This document shows, piece after piece, positions 34,941 to 49,290 of a stretch of DNA of 64,000 nucleotides. The translations under genes were made by a program, and so were the position numbers. The notes beneath the pieces were generated by a model. The model did not search any database, had not been told where the DNA came from, and saw nothing but the letters and a program-made list of their open reading frames with translations. Source of the DNA: Megalopta genalis (taxonomy: Eukaryota; Arthropoda; Insecta; Hymenoptera; Halictidae); NCBI RefSeq assembly GCF_051020955.1, contig NW_027476365.1, forward strand, positions 186,001-250,000. The letters are read 5' to 3'. Within the stretch, counting starts at the first letter, position 1, and every line of letters begins with the position of its first letter.

Positions 34941-37900
34941 ACATATGTCCCAAGTGTTTGCAGCTCAATCAATTGTTTCGCATGGATTTGAAGCTAAACC
35001 TTCTAAATCGCATGAATTTTAAGCTCAATCATGTTTTCCACATGGATTCGAAGCTAACTAGTTTGTTCCGTCTGCATTTGAAACTATATCATATATATCG
35101 CAAGTATCTGAAGCTGAATCATTTGTTCCGCATGGATTTGAAGCTGAGCCTTCTACTTCGCATTGATTTGAAGCTAAATCCGTTGTTTCGCATAGATTTG
35201 AAGCTAGCTCGTTTGTTCCGTCTGCATTTGAAACTATATCACTTATACCCCGAGTGTTTGAAGCTAAATCATTTGTTTCGCATGGATTCGAAGCTAAACC
35301 TTCTACATCGCATTGATTTGAAGCTGAATCATGTGTTTCGCTTGTATATGAAGCTAACTCGTTTGTTTCGCCTGCAGTTGAATCTATATCACGTATATCG
35401 CAAGTATTTGAAGCTAAATCATTTGTGTCGCATGGATTTGAAACTAAACCTTCTACATCGCATTGATTTGCAGTTCAATCATGTGTTTCGCATGGATTTG
35501 AAGCTAACTCGTTTATTTCGTCTGCATTTGAAACTATATAATTTATATCGCAAGGATTTGAAGCCAAATCATTTGTGTCACATGGATTTGAAGCTAAACA
35601 TTCTACATCGCATTGATTTGATGCTACATCATGTGTACCGCATGGAATTGCATCTAAACCTTCTTCATCGCATTGATTTGCAGCTAAATCGTGTTTTTCG
35701 CATGGATTTGAAGCTAAACATTCTACATCGCATAGATTTGAAGCTAGCTCGTTTGTTCCGTCTGCATTTGAAACTATATCACTTATATCGCAAGTATCTG
35801 AAGCTGAATCATTAGTTCCGCATGGATTTGAAGCTGAACCTTGTACTTCGCATTGATTTGAAGCAAATCATGTGTATCGCATGGATTTTGAAGCTATCTC
35901 GATTGATTCGTCTGCATTTGAAACTATATCACTTATATCCGAAGTGTTTGAAGCTAAATCATTTGTTTCGCATGGATTTGAAGCTAATCCTTCTAAATCG
36001 CATTGTTTTGAAGCTAATTCATGTGTTTCGCATGGATTTGAAGCTAACTCGTTTGTTTCGTCTGCATTTAGAGCTATATCTCTTATATCCCAAGTGTTGG
36101 CAGCTCAATCATTTGTTTCTCATGGATTTGAAGCTAAACCTTCTAAATCGCATGAATTTTAATCTCAATCATGTTTTCCGCATGGATTTGAAGCTAACTC
36201 GTTTGTTTCGTCTGCACTTGAAGCAATATCACATATATCGCTAGTATCTGACGCTAAATCATTTGTTCCGCATGGATTTGAAGCTAAACCTTCTACATCG
36301 CATTGATTTGTAGCTAAATCCTATGTTTCGCATGGATTTGGAGCTAACTCGTTTGTTTCTCCTGCATTTGAAGCTATATCACAAATCGAATGTATGTGAC
36401 CCTAAATCATTTGTTTCGCGTGGGTTTGAAGCTAAGCATTCTACATCGCATTAATTGTAAGCTAGATCATGTGTTACGTATGGAATTGAAGCTAACTGGT
36501 TTGTTTCGCCAGCATTTGGAGCCATATAGCCAATATCCCAACTGTTTGAAGCTCAATCATTTGTATCGCACGGATTTGAAGCTAAACCTTCTACATCGCA
36601 TTGATTTGTAGCTAAATCCTGTGTTTCGCATGGATTTGGAGCTAACTCGTTTGTTTCTCCTGCATTTGAAGCTATATCACAAATCGAATGTATGTGACCC
36701 TAAATCATTTGTTTCGCGTGGGTTTGAAGCTAAACATTCTACATCGCATTGATTTGCTGCTAAAACACGTGTTTCGCATGGATTTGAAGCTAACTCGTTT
36801 GTTTCGTCTCCATTTGAAGCTATATCACAAATCGAAAGTATGTGACCCTAAATCATTTGTTTCGCTTGGGTTTGAAGCTAAGCGTTCTACATCGCATTGA
36901 TTTGCTGCTAAATCATGTGTTTCGCATGGATTTGATGCTACCTCGTTTGTTTCGTCTTCATTTGAAGCTATATCACGTATATCCCAAGCATCTGAAGCTA
37001 AATCATTTGATTCGCATGGATTTGTAGCTAAGCCTTTCACTTCGCATTGATTTGAAGCTAAATCATGTGTTTCGCATGGATTTGAAGCTAACTGGTTTGT
37101 TTCGCATGCAGCTGATGCTAAATCATGTATATCAAAAGTATTTGATTTTATACCAATTGATTCGCAGGGATTTGAAACTATGCCTCCTAAATCGCATTAA
37201 CTTGAAGCTAAATCATGTGCTTCGCATGGATTTGAAGCTAAAACTTCTACTTCGCATTGATTTGAAGCTAAATCATGTGCTTCGCTTGGATTTGAAGCTA
37301 AGCCTGCTACTTCGCATTGATTTGCAGTTAAATCATGTGATTCGCGTTGATTTGAAGTTAACTCGTTTGTTTCGCATGCAGTTGAAGCTAACTCGTTTGT
37401 TTCGCATGCAGTTGAATCTAAATCATATATATCACAAGTATTTGAAGCTATACCATTTGTTTCGCATGTATTTGAAGATAAGGCTTCTACTTCACATTGA
37501 TTTGAAACTAAATCATGTGTTTCGCTAGAATTTGAAGCTAATTCATTTGTTTCGATGCAGTTGAAGCTAATTCATGTATATCCCAAGTATTTGAAGCTAT
37601 ACCATTTGTTTCGCATGGTTTTGAAGATAAGCCTTCTACTTCGCATTGATTTGAAGCTACATCATGTGTTTCACTTGGATTTGAAGCTAACTCGTTTGTT
37701 TCGCACGCAACTGATGTTAAATCATGTATATCACAAGTATTTGATGCTATAACAATTGATTCGCAGGGATTTGAAACTAAGCCTCCTAAATCGCATTAAC
37801 TTGAATCTAAATCATGTGCTTCGCTTGGATTTGAAGCTAAGCCTTCTACTTCGCATTGATTTGAAGCTAAATCATGTGATTCGCGTGGATTTGAAGCTAA

Positions 37901-38593
37901 CTCGTTTGTTTCGCCTGTATTTTAAGCTAAATCATGTATATCACAAGTATTTGAAGCTAAACCATGTGTTTCGCATGAATTTGAAGCTAAATCATGTGTT
38001 TCGCATGGATTTGAAGCTAACTCGTTTGTTTCGCATGGAGTTGAAGCTAAATCATGTATATCACAAGTATTTGAAGCTGAACCAATTGTTCTGCATGAAT
38101 ATTAATCTAAACCATGTGTTTCGCATGAATAATAATCTAAACCATGTGATTCGCATGAATTTAAAGCTAAATCATGTGTTTCGCATGGATTTGAAGCTAA
38201 CTCGTTCGTTTTGAATGCAGTTGAAGCTAAATCATGTATATGACAAGTATTTGATATTAAACCATTTGATTCGCATTGAGTTGAAGCTAAGCCTTCTACT
38301 TCGCATTAATTTGAAGCTACATCATGTGTTTCACTTGGATTTGAAGCTAACTCGTTCGTTTCGCATGCAGCTGATGCTAAATCATGTATATCACAAGTAT
38401 TTGATGCTATACAAATTGATTCGCAGGGATTTGAAACTAAGCCTCCTAAATCGCATTAACTTGAATCTAAATCATGTGCTTCGCTTGGATTTGAAGCTAA
38501 GCCTTCTACTTCGCATTGATTTGAAGCTAAATCATGTGATTCGCGTGGATTTGAAGCTAACTCGTTTGTTTCGTCTGCATTTGAAGCTATATC
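34941..38593 (+). repeat. Macro-unit M1 (3653 bp)
   Basis: Same order of type-I and type-II blocks as M0 and M2. Relative to M0 and M2 it lacks 236 bp near 35.43 kb, corresponding to eight monomers, one of which is the 26-bp variant (GGTAACTTGTTTCGCCTGC). It also lacks the roughly 150-bp stretch of GAATATTAATCTAA and GAATAATAATCTAA units present in M2 at about 40970-41110. These indels identify its descendant M1' at 49.3-52.8 kb. Confidence 0.75.
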
Positions 38594-41500
38594 ACATATG
38601 TCCCAAGTGTTTGCAGCTCAATCAATTGTTTCGAATGGATTTGAAGCTAAACCTTCTAAATCGCATGAATTTTAAGCTCAATCATGTTTTCCACATGGAT
38701 TCGAAGCTAACTAGTTTGTTCCGTCTGCATTTGAAACTATATCATATATATCGCAAGTATCTGAAGCTGAATCATTTGTTCCGCATGGATTTGAAGCTGA
38801 GCCTTCTACTTCGCATTGATTTGAAGCTAAATCCGTTGTTTCGCATAGATTTGAAGCTAGCTCGTTTGTTCCGTCTGCATTTGAAACTATATCACTTATA
38901 CCCCGAGTGTTTGAAGCTAAATCATTTGTTTCGCATGGATTCGAAGCTAAACCTTCTACATCGCATTGATTTGAAGCTGAATCATGTGTTTCGCTTGTAT
39001 ATGAAGCTAACTCGTTTGTTTCGCCTGCAGTTGAATCTATATCACGTATATCGCAAGTATTTGAAGCTAAATCATTTGTGTCGCATGGATTTGAAGCTAA
39101 ACCTACTACATCGCATTGATTTGAAGCTCAATCATGTGTTTTGCATGGATTTACTGCTAACTCGTTTGTTTCCCCTGCATTTGAAGCTATATCACTTATA
39201 TCGCATGTATCTGATGCAAAATCATTTGTGTCGCATGGATTTGAAGGTAACTTGTTTCGCCTGCATTTGAAGCTATATCACTTGTATCGCAAGTATTTGA
39301 AGAAAAATCATTTTTTTCGCATGGATTTGAAACTAAACCTTCTACATCGCATTGATTTGCAGTTCAATCATGTGTTTCGCATGGATTTGAAGCTAACTCG
39401 TTTATTTCGTCTGCATTTGAAACTATATAATTTATATCGCAAGGATTTGAAGCCAAATCATTTGTGTCACATGGATTTGAAGCTAAACATTCTACATCGC
39501 ATTGATTTGATGCTACATCATGTGTACCGCATGGAATTGCATCTAAACCTTCTTCATCGCATTGATTTGCAGCTAAATCGTGTTTTTCGCATGGATTTGA
39601 AGCTAAACATTCTACATCGCATAGATTTGAAGCTAGCTCGTTTGTTCCGTCTGCATTTGAAACTATATCACTTATATCGCAAGTATCTGAAGCTGAATCA
39701 TTAGTTCCGCATGGATTTGAAGCTGAACCTTGTACTTCGCATTGATTTGAAGCAAATCATGTGTATCGCATGGATTTTGAAGCTATCTCGATTGATTCGT
39801 CTGCATTTGAAACTATATCACTTATATCCGAAGTGTTTGAAGCTAAATCATTTGTTTCGCATGGATTTGAAGCTAATCCTTCTAAATCGCATTGTTTTGA
39901 AGCTAATTCATGTGTTTCGCATGGATTTGAAGCTAACTCGTTTGTTTCGTCTGCATTTAGAGCTATATCTCTTATATCCCAAGTGTTGCAGCTCAATCAT
40001 TTGTTTCTCATGGATTTGAAGCTAAACCTTCTAAATCGCATGAATTTTAATCTCAATCATGTTTTCCGCATGGATTTGAAGCTAACTCGTTTGTTTCGTC
40101 TGCACTTGAAGCAATATCACATATATCGCTAGTATCTGACGCTAAATCATTTGTTCCGCATGGATTTGAAGCTAAACCTTCTACATCGCATTGATTTGTA
40201 GCTAAATCCTATGTTTCGCATGGATTTGGAGCTAACTCGTTTGTTTCTCCTGCATTTGAAGCTATATCACAAATCGAATGTATGTGACCCTAAATCATTT
40301 GTTTCGCGTGGGTTTGAAGCTAAGCATTCTACATCGCATTAATTGTAAGCTAGATCATGTGTTACGTATGGAATTGAAGCTAACTGGTTTGTTTCGCCAG
40401 CATTTGGAGCCATATAGCCAATATCCCAACTGTTTGAAGCTCAATCATTTGTATCGCACGGATTTGAAGCTAAACCTTCTACATCGCATTGATTTGTAGC
40501 TAAATCCTGTGTTTCGCATGGATTTGGAGCTAACTCGTTTGTTTCTCCTGCATTTGAAGCTATATCACAAATCGAATGTATGTGACCCTAAATCATTTGT
40601 TTCGCGTGGGTTTGAAGCTAAACATTCTACATCGCATTGATTTGCTGCTAAAACACGTGTTTCGCATGGATTTGAAGCTAACTCGTTTGTTTCGTCTCCA
40701 TTTGAAGCTATATCACAAATCGAAAGTATGTGACCCTAAATCATTTGTTTCGCTTGGGTTTGAAGCTAAGCGTTCTACATCGCATTGATTTGCTGCTAAA
40801 TCATGTGTTTCGCATGGATTTGATGCTACCTCGTTTGTTTCGTCTTCATTTGAAGCTATATCACGTATATCCCAAGCATCTGAAGCTAAATCATTTGATT
40901 CGCATGGATTTGTAGCTAAGCCTTTCACTTCGCATTGATTTGAAGCTAAATCATGTGTTTCGCATGGATTTGAAGCTAACTCGTTTGTTTCGCATGGAGT
41001 TGAAGCAAAATCATGTATATCACAAGTATTTGAAGCTGAACCAATTGTTCCGCGTGAATATTAATCTAACCATGTGTTTCGCATGAATAATAATCTAACC
41101 ATGTGATTCGCATGAATTTAAAGCTAAATCATGTGTTTCGCATGGATTTGAAGCTAACTGGTTTGTTTCGCATGCAGCTGATGCTAAATCATGTATATCA
41201 AAAGTATTTGATTTTATACCAATTGATTCGCAGGGATTTGAAACTATGCCTCCTAAATCGCATTAACTTGAAGCTAAATCATGTGCTTCGCATGGATTTG
41301 AAGCTAAAACTTCTACTTCGCATTGATTTGAAGCTAAATCATGTGCTTCGCTTGGATTTGAAGCTAAGCCTGCTACTTCGCATTGATTTGCAGTTAAATC
41401 ATGTGATTCGCGTTGATTTGAATTTAACTCGTTTGTTTCGCATGCAGTTGAAGCTAACTCGTTTGTTTCGCATGCAGTTGAATCTAAATCATATATATCA

Positions 41501-42659
41501 CAAGTATTTGAAGCTATACCATTTGTTTCGCATGTATTTGAAGATAAGGCTTCTACTTCACATTGATTTGAAACTAAATCATGTGTTTCGCTAGAATTTG
41601 AAGCTAATTCATTTGTTTCGATGCAGTTGAAGCTAATTCATGTATATCCCAAGTATTTGAAGCTATACCATTTGTTTCGCATGGTTTGAAGATAAGCCTT
41701 CTACTTCGCATTGATTTGAAGCTACATCATGTGTTTCACTTGGATTTGAAGCTAACTCGTTTGTTTCGCACGCAACTGATGTTAAATCATGTATATCACA
41801 AGTATTTGATGCTATAACAATTGATTCGCAGGGATTTGAAACTAAGCCTCCTAAATCGCATTAACTTGAATCTAAATCATGTGCTTCGCTTGGATTTGAA
41901 GCTAAGCCTTCTACTTCGCATTGATTTGAAGCTAAATCATGTGATTCGCGTGGATTGAAGCTAACTCGTTTGTTTCGCCTGTATTTGAAGCTAAATCATG
42001 TATATCACAAGTATTTGAAGCTAAACCATGTGTTTCGCATGAATTTGAAGCTAAATCATGTGTTTCGCATGGATTTGAAGCTAACTCGTTTGTTTCGCAT
42101 GGAGTTGAAGCTAAATCATGTATATCACAAGTATTTGAAGCTGAACCAATTGTTCTGCATGAATATTAATCTAAACCATGTGTTTCGCATGAATAATAAT
42201 CTAAACCATGTGATTCGCATGAATTTAAAGCTAAATCATGTGTTTCGCATGGATTTGAAGCTAACTCGTTCGTTTTGAATGCAGTTGAAGCTAAATCATG
42301 TATATGACAAGTATTTGATATTAAACCATTTGATTCGCATTGAGTTGAAGCTAAGCCTTCTACTTTTCGCATTAATTTGAAGCTACATCATGTGTTTCAC
42401 TTGGATTTGAAGCTAACTCGTTCGTTTCGCATGCAGCTGATGCTAAATCATGTATATCACAAGTATTTGATGCTATACAAATTGATTCGCAGGGATTTGA
42501 AACTAAGCCTCCTAAATCGCATTAACTTGAATCTAAATCATGTGCTTCGCTTGGATTTGAAGCTAAGCCTTCTACTTCGCATTGATTTGAAGCTAAATCA
42601 TGTGATTCGCGTGGATTTGAAGCTAACTCGTTTGTTTCGTCTGCATTTGAAGCTATATC
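38594..42659 (+). repeat. Macro-unit M2 (4066 bp)
   Basis: Full-length macro-unit with the 26-bp variant monomer near 39245-39270 and the GAATAATAATCTAA units near 41085. Single-base losses occur at about 39987 (GTGTTGCAGC for GTGTTGGCAGC), 41684 and 41954, and an extra TT at about 42365. Closely matched by M2' (52812-56883) at an offset of about 14.2 kb. Confidence 0.75.
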
Positions 42660-44940
42660 ACATATGTCCCAAGTGTTTGCAGCTCAATCAATTGTTTCGA
42701 ATGGATTTGAAGCTAAACCTTCTAAATCGCATGAATTTTAAGCTCAATCATGTTTTCCACATGGATTCGAAGCTAACTAGTTTGTTCCGTCTGCATTTGA
42801 AACTATATCATATATATCGCAAGTATCTGAAGCTGAATCATTTGTTCCGCATGGATTTGAAGCTGAGCCTTCTACTTCGCATTGATTTGAAGCTAAATCC
42901 GTTGTTTCGCATAGATTTGAAGCTAGCTCGTTTGTTCCGTCTGCATTTGAAACTATATCACTTATACCCCGAGTGTTTGAAGCTAAATCATTTGTTTCGC
43001 ATGGATTCGAAGCTAAACCTTCTACATCGCATTGATTTGAAGCTGAATCATGTGTTTCGCTTGTATATGAAGCTAACTCGTTTGTTTCGCCTGCAGTTGA
43101 ATCTATATCACGTATATCGCAAGTATTTGAAGCTAAATCATTTGTGTCGCATGGATTTGAAGCTAAACCTACTACATCGCATTGATTTGAAGCTCAATCA
43201 TGTGTTTTGCATGGATTTACTGCTAACTCGTTTGTTTCCCCTGCATTTGAAGCTATATCACTTATATCGCATGTATCTGATGCAAAATCATTTGTGTCGC
43301 ATGGATTTGAAGGTAACTTGTTTCGCCTGCATTTGAAGCTATATCACTTGTATCGCAAGTATTTGAAGAAAAATCATTTTTTTCGCATGGATTTGAAACT
43401 AAACCTTCTACATCGCATTGATTTGCAGTTCAATCATGTGTTTCGCATGGATTTGAAGCTAACTCGTTTATTTCGTCTGCATTTGAAACTATATAATTTA
43501 TATCGCAAGGATTTGAAGCCAAATCATTTGTGTCACATGGATTTGAAGCTAAACATTCTACATCGCATTGATTTGATGCTACATCATGTGTACCGCATGG
43601 AATTGCATCTAAACCTTCTTCATCGCATTGATTTGCAGCTAAATCGTGTTTTTCGCATGGATTTGAAGCTAAACATTCTACATCGCATAGATTTGAAACT
43701 AGCTCGTTTGTTCCGTCTGCATTTGAAACTATATCACTTATATCGCAAGTATCTGAAGCTGAATCATTAGTTCCGCATGGATTTGAAGCTGAACCTTGTA
43801 CTTCGCATTGATTTGAAGCAAATCATGTGTATCGCATGGATTTTGAAGCTATCTCGATTGATTCGTCTGCATTTGAAACTATATCTCTTATATCCCAAGT
43901 GTTGGCAGCTCAATCATTTGTTTCTCATGGATTTGAAGCTAAACCTTCTAAATCGCATGAATTTTAATCTCAATCATGTTTTCCGCATGGATTTGAAGCT
44001 AACTCGTTTGTTTCGTCTGCACTTGAAGCAATATCACATATATCGCTAGTATCTGACGCTAAATCATTTGTTCCGCATGGATTTGAAGCTAAACCTTCTA
44101 CATCGCATTGATTTGTAGCTAAATCCTATGTTTCGCATGGATTTGGAGCTAACTCGTTTGTTTCTCCTGCATTTGAAGCTATATCACAAATCGAATGTAT
44201 GTGACCCTAAATCATTTGTTTCGCGTGGGTTTGAAGCTAAGCATTCTACATCGCATTAATTGTAAGCTAAATCATGTGTTACGTATGGAATTGAAGCTAA
44301 CTGGTTTGTTTCGCCAGCATTTGGAGCCATATAGCCAATATCCCAACTGTTTGAAGCTCAATCATTTGTATCGCACGGATTTGAAGCTAAACCTTCTACA
44401 TCGCATTGATTTGTAGCTAAATCCTGTGTTTCGCATGGATTTGGAGCTAACTCGTTTGTTTCTCCTGCATTTGAAGCTATATCACAAATCGAATGTATGT
44501 GACCCTAAATCATTTGTTTCGCGTGGGTTTGAAGCTAAACATTCTACATCGCATTGATTTGCTGCTAAAACATGTGTTTCGCATGGATTTGAAGCTAACT
44601 CGTTTGTTTCGTCTCCATTTGAAGCTATATCACTTATATGCCAAGTATTTGAAGCGATACCATTTGTTTCGCTTGTATTTGAAGATAAGCCTTCTACTTT
44701 GCATTGATTTGAAACTAAATCATGTGTTTCGCTAGAATTTGAAGCTAATTCATTTGTTTCGAAGCAGTTGAAGCTAAATCATGTATATCACAAGTATTTG
44801 AAGCTGAACCAATTGTTCCGCATGAATATTAATCTAAACCATGTGTTTCGCATGAATAATAATCTAAACCATGTGATTCGCATGAATTTAAAGCTAAACC
44901 ATGTGTCCCGCATGGATTTGAAGCTAATTCATTTGTTTCG

Positions 44941-47279
44941 ATGCAGTTGAAGCTAATTCATGTATATCCCAAGTATTTGAAGCTATACCATTTGTTTCGC
45001 ATGGTTTTGAAGATAAGCCTCCTACTTCGCATTGATTTGAAGCTACATCATGTGTTTCACTTGGATTTGAAGCTAACTCGTTTGTTTCGCACGCAACTGA
45101 TGTTAAATCATGTATATCACAAGTATTTGATGCTATAACAATTGATTCGCAGGGATTTGAAACTAAGCCTCCTAAATCGCATTAACTTGAATCTAAATCA
45201 TGTGCTTCGCTTGGATTTGAAGCTAAGCCTTCTACTTCGCATTGATTTGAAGCTAAATCATGTGATTCGCGGGGATTTGAAGCTAACTCGTTTGTTTCGC
45301 CTGTATTTGAAGCTAAATCATGTATATCACAAGTATTTGAAGCTAAACCATGTGTTTCGCATGAATTTGAAACTAAATCATGTGTTTCGCATGGATTTGA
45401 AGCTAACTCGTTTGTTTCGCATGGAGTTGAAGCTAAATCATGTATATCACAAGTATTTGAAGCTGAACCAATTGTTCTGCATGAATATTAATCTAAACCA
45501 TGTGTTTCGCATGAATAATAATCTAAACCATGTGATTCGCATGAATTTAAAGCTAAATCATGTGTTTCGCATGGATTTGAAGCTAACTCGTTCGTTTTGA
45601 ATGCAGTTGAAGCTAAATCATGTATATGACAAGTATTTGATATTAAACCATTTGATTCGCATTGAGTTGAATCTAAGCCTTCTACTTCGCATTAATTTGA
45701 AGCTACATCATGTGTTTCACTTGGATTTGAAGCTAACTCGTTCGTTTCGCATGCAGCTGATGCTAAATCATGTATATCACATGTATTTGATGCTATACAA
45801 ATTGATTCGCAGGGATTTGAAACTAAGCCTCCTAAATCGCATTAACTTGAATCTAAATCATGTGCTTCGCTTGGATTTGAAGCTAAGCCTTCTACTTCGC
45901 ATTGATTTGAAGCTAAATCATGTGATTCGCGTGGATTTGAAGCTAACTCGTTTGTTTCGCCTGTATTTGAAGCTAAATCATGTATATCACAAGTATTTGA
46001 AGCTAAACCATGTGTTTCGCATGAATTTGAAGCTAAATCATGTGTTTCGCATGGATTTGAAGCTAACTCGTTTGTTTCGCATGGAGTTGAAGCTAAATCA
46101 TGTATATCACAAGTATTTGAAGCTGAACCAATTGTTCTGCATGAATATTAATCTAAACCATGTATTTCGCATGAATAATAATCTAAACCATGTGATTCGC
46201 ATGAATTTAAAGCTAAATCATGTGTTTCGCATGGATTTGAAGCTAACTCGTTCGTTTTGAATGCAGTTGAAGCTAAATCATGTATATGACAAGTATTTGA
46301 TATTAAACCATTTGATTCGCATTGAGTTGAATCTAAGCCTTCTACTTCGCATTAATTTGAAGCTACATCATGTGTTTCACTTGGATTTGAAGCTAACTCG
46401 TTCGTTTCGCATGCAGCTGATGCTAAATCATGTATATCACAAGTATTTGATGCTATACAAATTGATTCGCAGGATTTGAAACTAAGCCTCCTAAATCGCA
46501 TTAACTTGAATCTAAATCATGTGCTTCGCTTGGATTTGAAGCTAAGCCTTCTACTTCGCATTGATTTGAAGCTAAATCATGTGATTCGCGTGGATTTGAA
46601 GCTAACTCGTTTCTTTCGCCTGTATTTGAAGCTAAATCATGTATATCACAAGTATTTGAAGCTAAACCATGTGTTTCGCATGAATTTGAAGCTAAATCAT
46701 GTGTTTCGCATGGATTTGAAGCTAACTCGTTTGTTTCGCATGGAGTTGAAGCTAAATCATGTATATCACAAGTATTTGAAGCTGAACCAATTGTTCTGCA
46801 TGAATATTAATCTAAACCATGTGTTTCGCATGAATAATAATCTAAACCATGTGATTCGCATGAATTTAAAGCTAAATCATGTGTTTCGCATGGATTTGAA
46901 GCTAACTCGTTCGTTTTGAATGCAGTTGAAGCTAAATCATGTATATGACAAGTATTTGATATTAAACCATTTGATTCGCATTGAGTTGAAGCTAAGCCTT
47001 CTACTTCGCATTAATTTGAAGCTACATCATGTGTTTCACTTGGATTTGAAGCTAACTCGTTCGTTTCGCATGCAGCTGATGCTAAATCATGGTATATCAC
47101 AAGTATTTGATGCTATACAAATTGATTCGCAGGGATTTGAAACTAAGCCTCCTAAATCGCATTAACTTGAAGCTAAATCATGTGCTTCGCTTGGATTTGA
47201 ATCTAAGCCTTCTACTTCGTATTGATTTGAAGCTAAATCATGTGATTCGCGTGGATTTGAAGCTAACTCGTTTGTTTCG
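44941..47279 (+). repeat. 660-bp higher-order unit (22 monomers), about 3.5 tandem copies
   Basis: Copies begin at 44941 (variant), 45601, 46261 and 46920, i.e. spacings of 660, 660 and 659 bp (the last shortened by a one-base loss at about 46471, GCAGGATTTG). Each starts with ATGCAGTTGAAGCTAA and contains the GAATATTAATCTAA, GAATAATAATCTAA and GAATTTAAAGCTAA monomers in order. Single relatives occur at 33902, 37555 and 55843, so this section is a local expansion. It is the longest clean higher-order unit in the window. Confidence 0.85.
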
Positions 47280-47499
47280 CATGCAGTTGAAGCTAAATCA
47301 TGTATATCACAAGTATTTGAAGCTATACCATTTGTTTCGCATGTATTTGAAGATAAGGCTTCTTTCGCATTGATTTGAAACTAAATCATGTGTTTCGCTA
47401 GAATGTGAAGCTAATTCATTTGTTTCGATGCAGTTGAAGCTAAATCATGTATATCACAAGTATTTGAAGCTATTCCATTTGTTTCGCATGGTTTTGAAG

Positions 47500-47570
47500 A
47501 TAAGCCTTCTACTTCGCATTGACATAACTATTTGAAGCTCAACCATTTTTTTCGCATGAATATTAAGCTA
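47500..47570 (+). repeat. Off-period monomer with CATAACTA insertion
   Basis: At 47521 the unit reads CATTGACATAACTATTTGAAG, an 8-base insertion relative to CATTGATTTGAAG. The same unusual unit is at 59497 and 61302. A 28-bp unit (GGCTTCTTTCGCATTG, two bases missing) lies about 160 bp before each. Together they form a private marker for one lineage of the type-II block. Confidence 0.75.
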
Positions 47571-49290
47571 ATCCATGTGTTTCGAATGAATTTGAAGCAC
47601 AGTCATGTGTTTCGGATGGATTTAAAGCAAACTCGTTTGTTTCGCCTGTATTTGAAGCTAAATCATGTATATCACAAGTATTTGAAGCTAAACATTTGTT
47701 TCGCATGGATTTTGAAGCTAAATCATGTGTTACGTTTGGATTTGAAGCTAACTCGTTTGTTTCGCATGGAGTTGAAACTAAATCATGTATATCACAAGTA
47801 TTTGAAGCTGAACCAATTGTTTTGCATCACTATTAAGCTAAACCATGTGTTTCGCATGACTAATAATCTAAACCATGTGTTTCGCATTAATTTGAAGCTA
47901 AATCATGTGCTTCGCTTTGATTTGAAGCTAAGCCTTCTACTTCGCTTTGATTTGAAGCTAAATCATGTGATTCGCGTGTATTTGAAGCTAACTCGTTTGT
48001 TTCGATGCAGTTGAAGCTAAATCATGTATATCACAAGTATTTGAAGCGATACCATTTGTTTCGCTTGTATTTGAAGATAAGCCTTCTACTTTGCATTGAT
48101 TTGAAACTAAATCATGTGTTTCGCTAGAATTTGAAGCTAATTCATTTGTTTCGAAGCAGTTGAAGCTAAATCATGTATATCACAAGTATTTGAAGCTGAA
48201 CCAATTGTTCGCATGAATATTAATCTAAACCATGTGTTTCGCATGAATAATAATCTAAACCATGTGATTCGCATTGAATTTAAAGCTAAACCATGTGTCC
48301 CGCATGGATTTGAAGATAACTCGTTTGTTTCACATGCAGTTGAAGCTCAATCATGTATATGACAAGTATTTGATATTAAACCATTTGATTCGCATTGAGT
48401 TGAAGCTAAGCCTTTTACTTCGCATTAATTTGAAGCTACATCATGTGTTTCACTTGGATTTGAAGCTAACTCGTTCGTTTCGCATGCAGCTGATGCTAAA
48501 TCATGGTATATCACAAGTAATTTGATGCTATACCAATTGATTCGCAGGGATTTGAAACTAAGCTCCTAAATCGCATTAACTTGAAGCTAAATCGTGTGCT
48601 TCGCTTGGATTTGAAGCTAAGCCTTCACTTCGCATTGATTTGAAGCTAACTCATGTGATTCGCGTGGATTTGAAGCTAACTCGTTTGTTTCGCATGCAGT
48701 TGAAGCTAATCATGTATAACACAAGTATTTGAAGCTAAAGCATTTGATTCGCATGGATTTGAAGTTAAGCCTTCTACTTCGCATTGATTTGGAGCTAAGT
48801 CATGTGTTTCGCATGGATTTGAAGTCAACTCGTCTGTTTCGTCTGCATATGAAGCTATTTCATTTATATCGCAAGTATTTGAAGCTTAATCATTTGTTTC
48901 GCTTGGATTTGAAACCAAGCATTCTACTTCGCATTGAATTGATGCTAAACCATGTGTCTCGCATGGATTTGAAGATAACTCGTTTGTTTCACATGCAGTT
49001 GAAGCTCAATCATGTATATCACAAGTATTTGATATTAAACCATTTGTTTCGCATTGGTTTGAAGCTAAGGCTTCACCTCCGCATTGATTTGAAGTTAACT
49101 CAATGTGTTTCCCTTGGGTGTGAAGCTAAATCTTTTGTCTCGCATGTAGCTGAAGGTAAATCATGTATATCACAAGTATTTGATGCTATAACAATTGATT
49201 CGCAGGGATTTGAAACTAAGCCTCTACTTCGCATTAATTTGAAGCTAAATCATGTGCTTCACTTGGATTTGAAGCTGAGCCTTTCACTTC

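Larger units (their letters stand above)
42660..49290 (+). repeat. Macro-unit M3 (about 6.6 kb), expanded type-II section
   Basis: Begins like M2 but lost one 150-bp five-mer near 43880 (compare 39805-39975), then expands the type-II part into several 660-bp units (44941-47280). It ends with divergent type-II monomers (47.5-49.3 kb). Its counterpart M3' runs from 56884 to about 63080. Confidence 0.7.

Noticed and set aside
34562..35815. 417-codon open frame on + (Leu/His/Arg-rich decapeptides), and similar frames at 38215-39270 and 42377-43336
   Set aside because: The frame is open only because the monomer is 30 bp and lacks stops in that register. Near-identical copies are broken by indels or 31-bp units, many starts are not ATG, and the peptide is low-complexity with no domain. 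No promoter or gene structure is visible.
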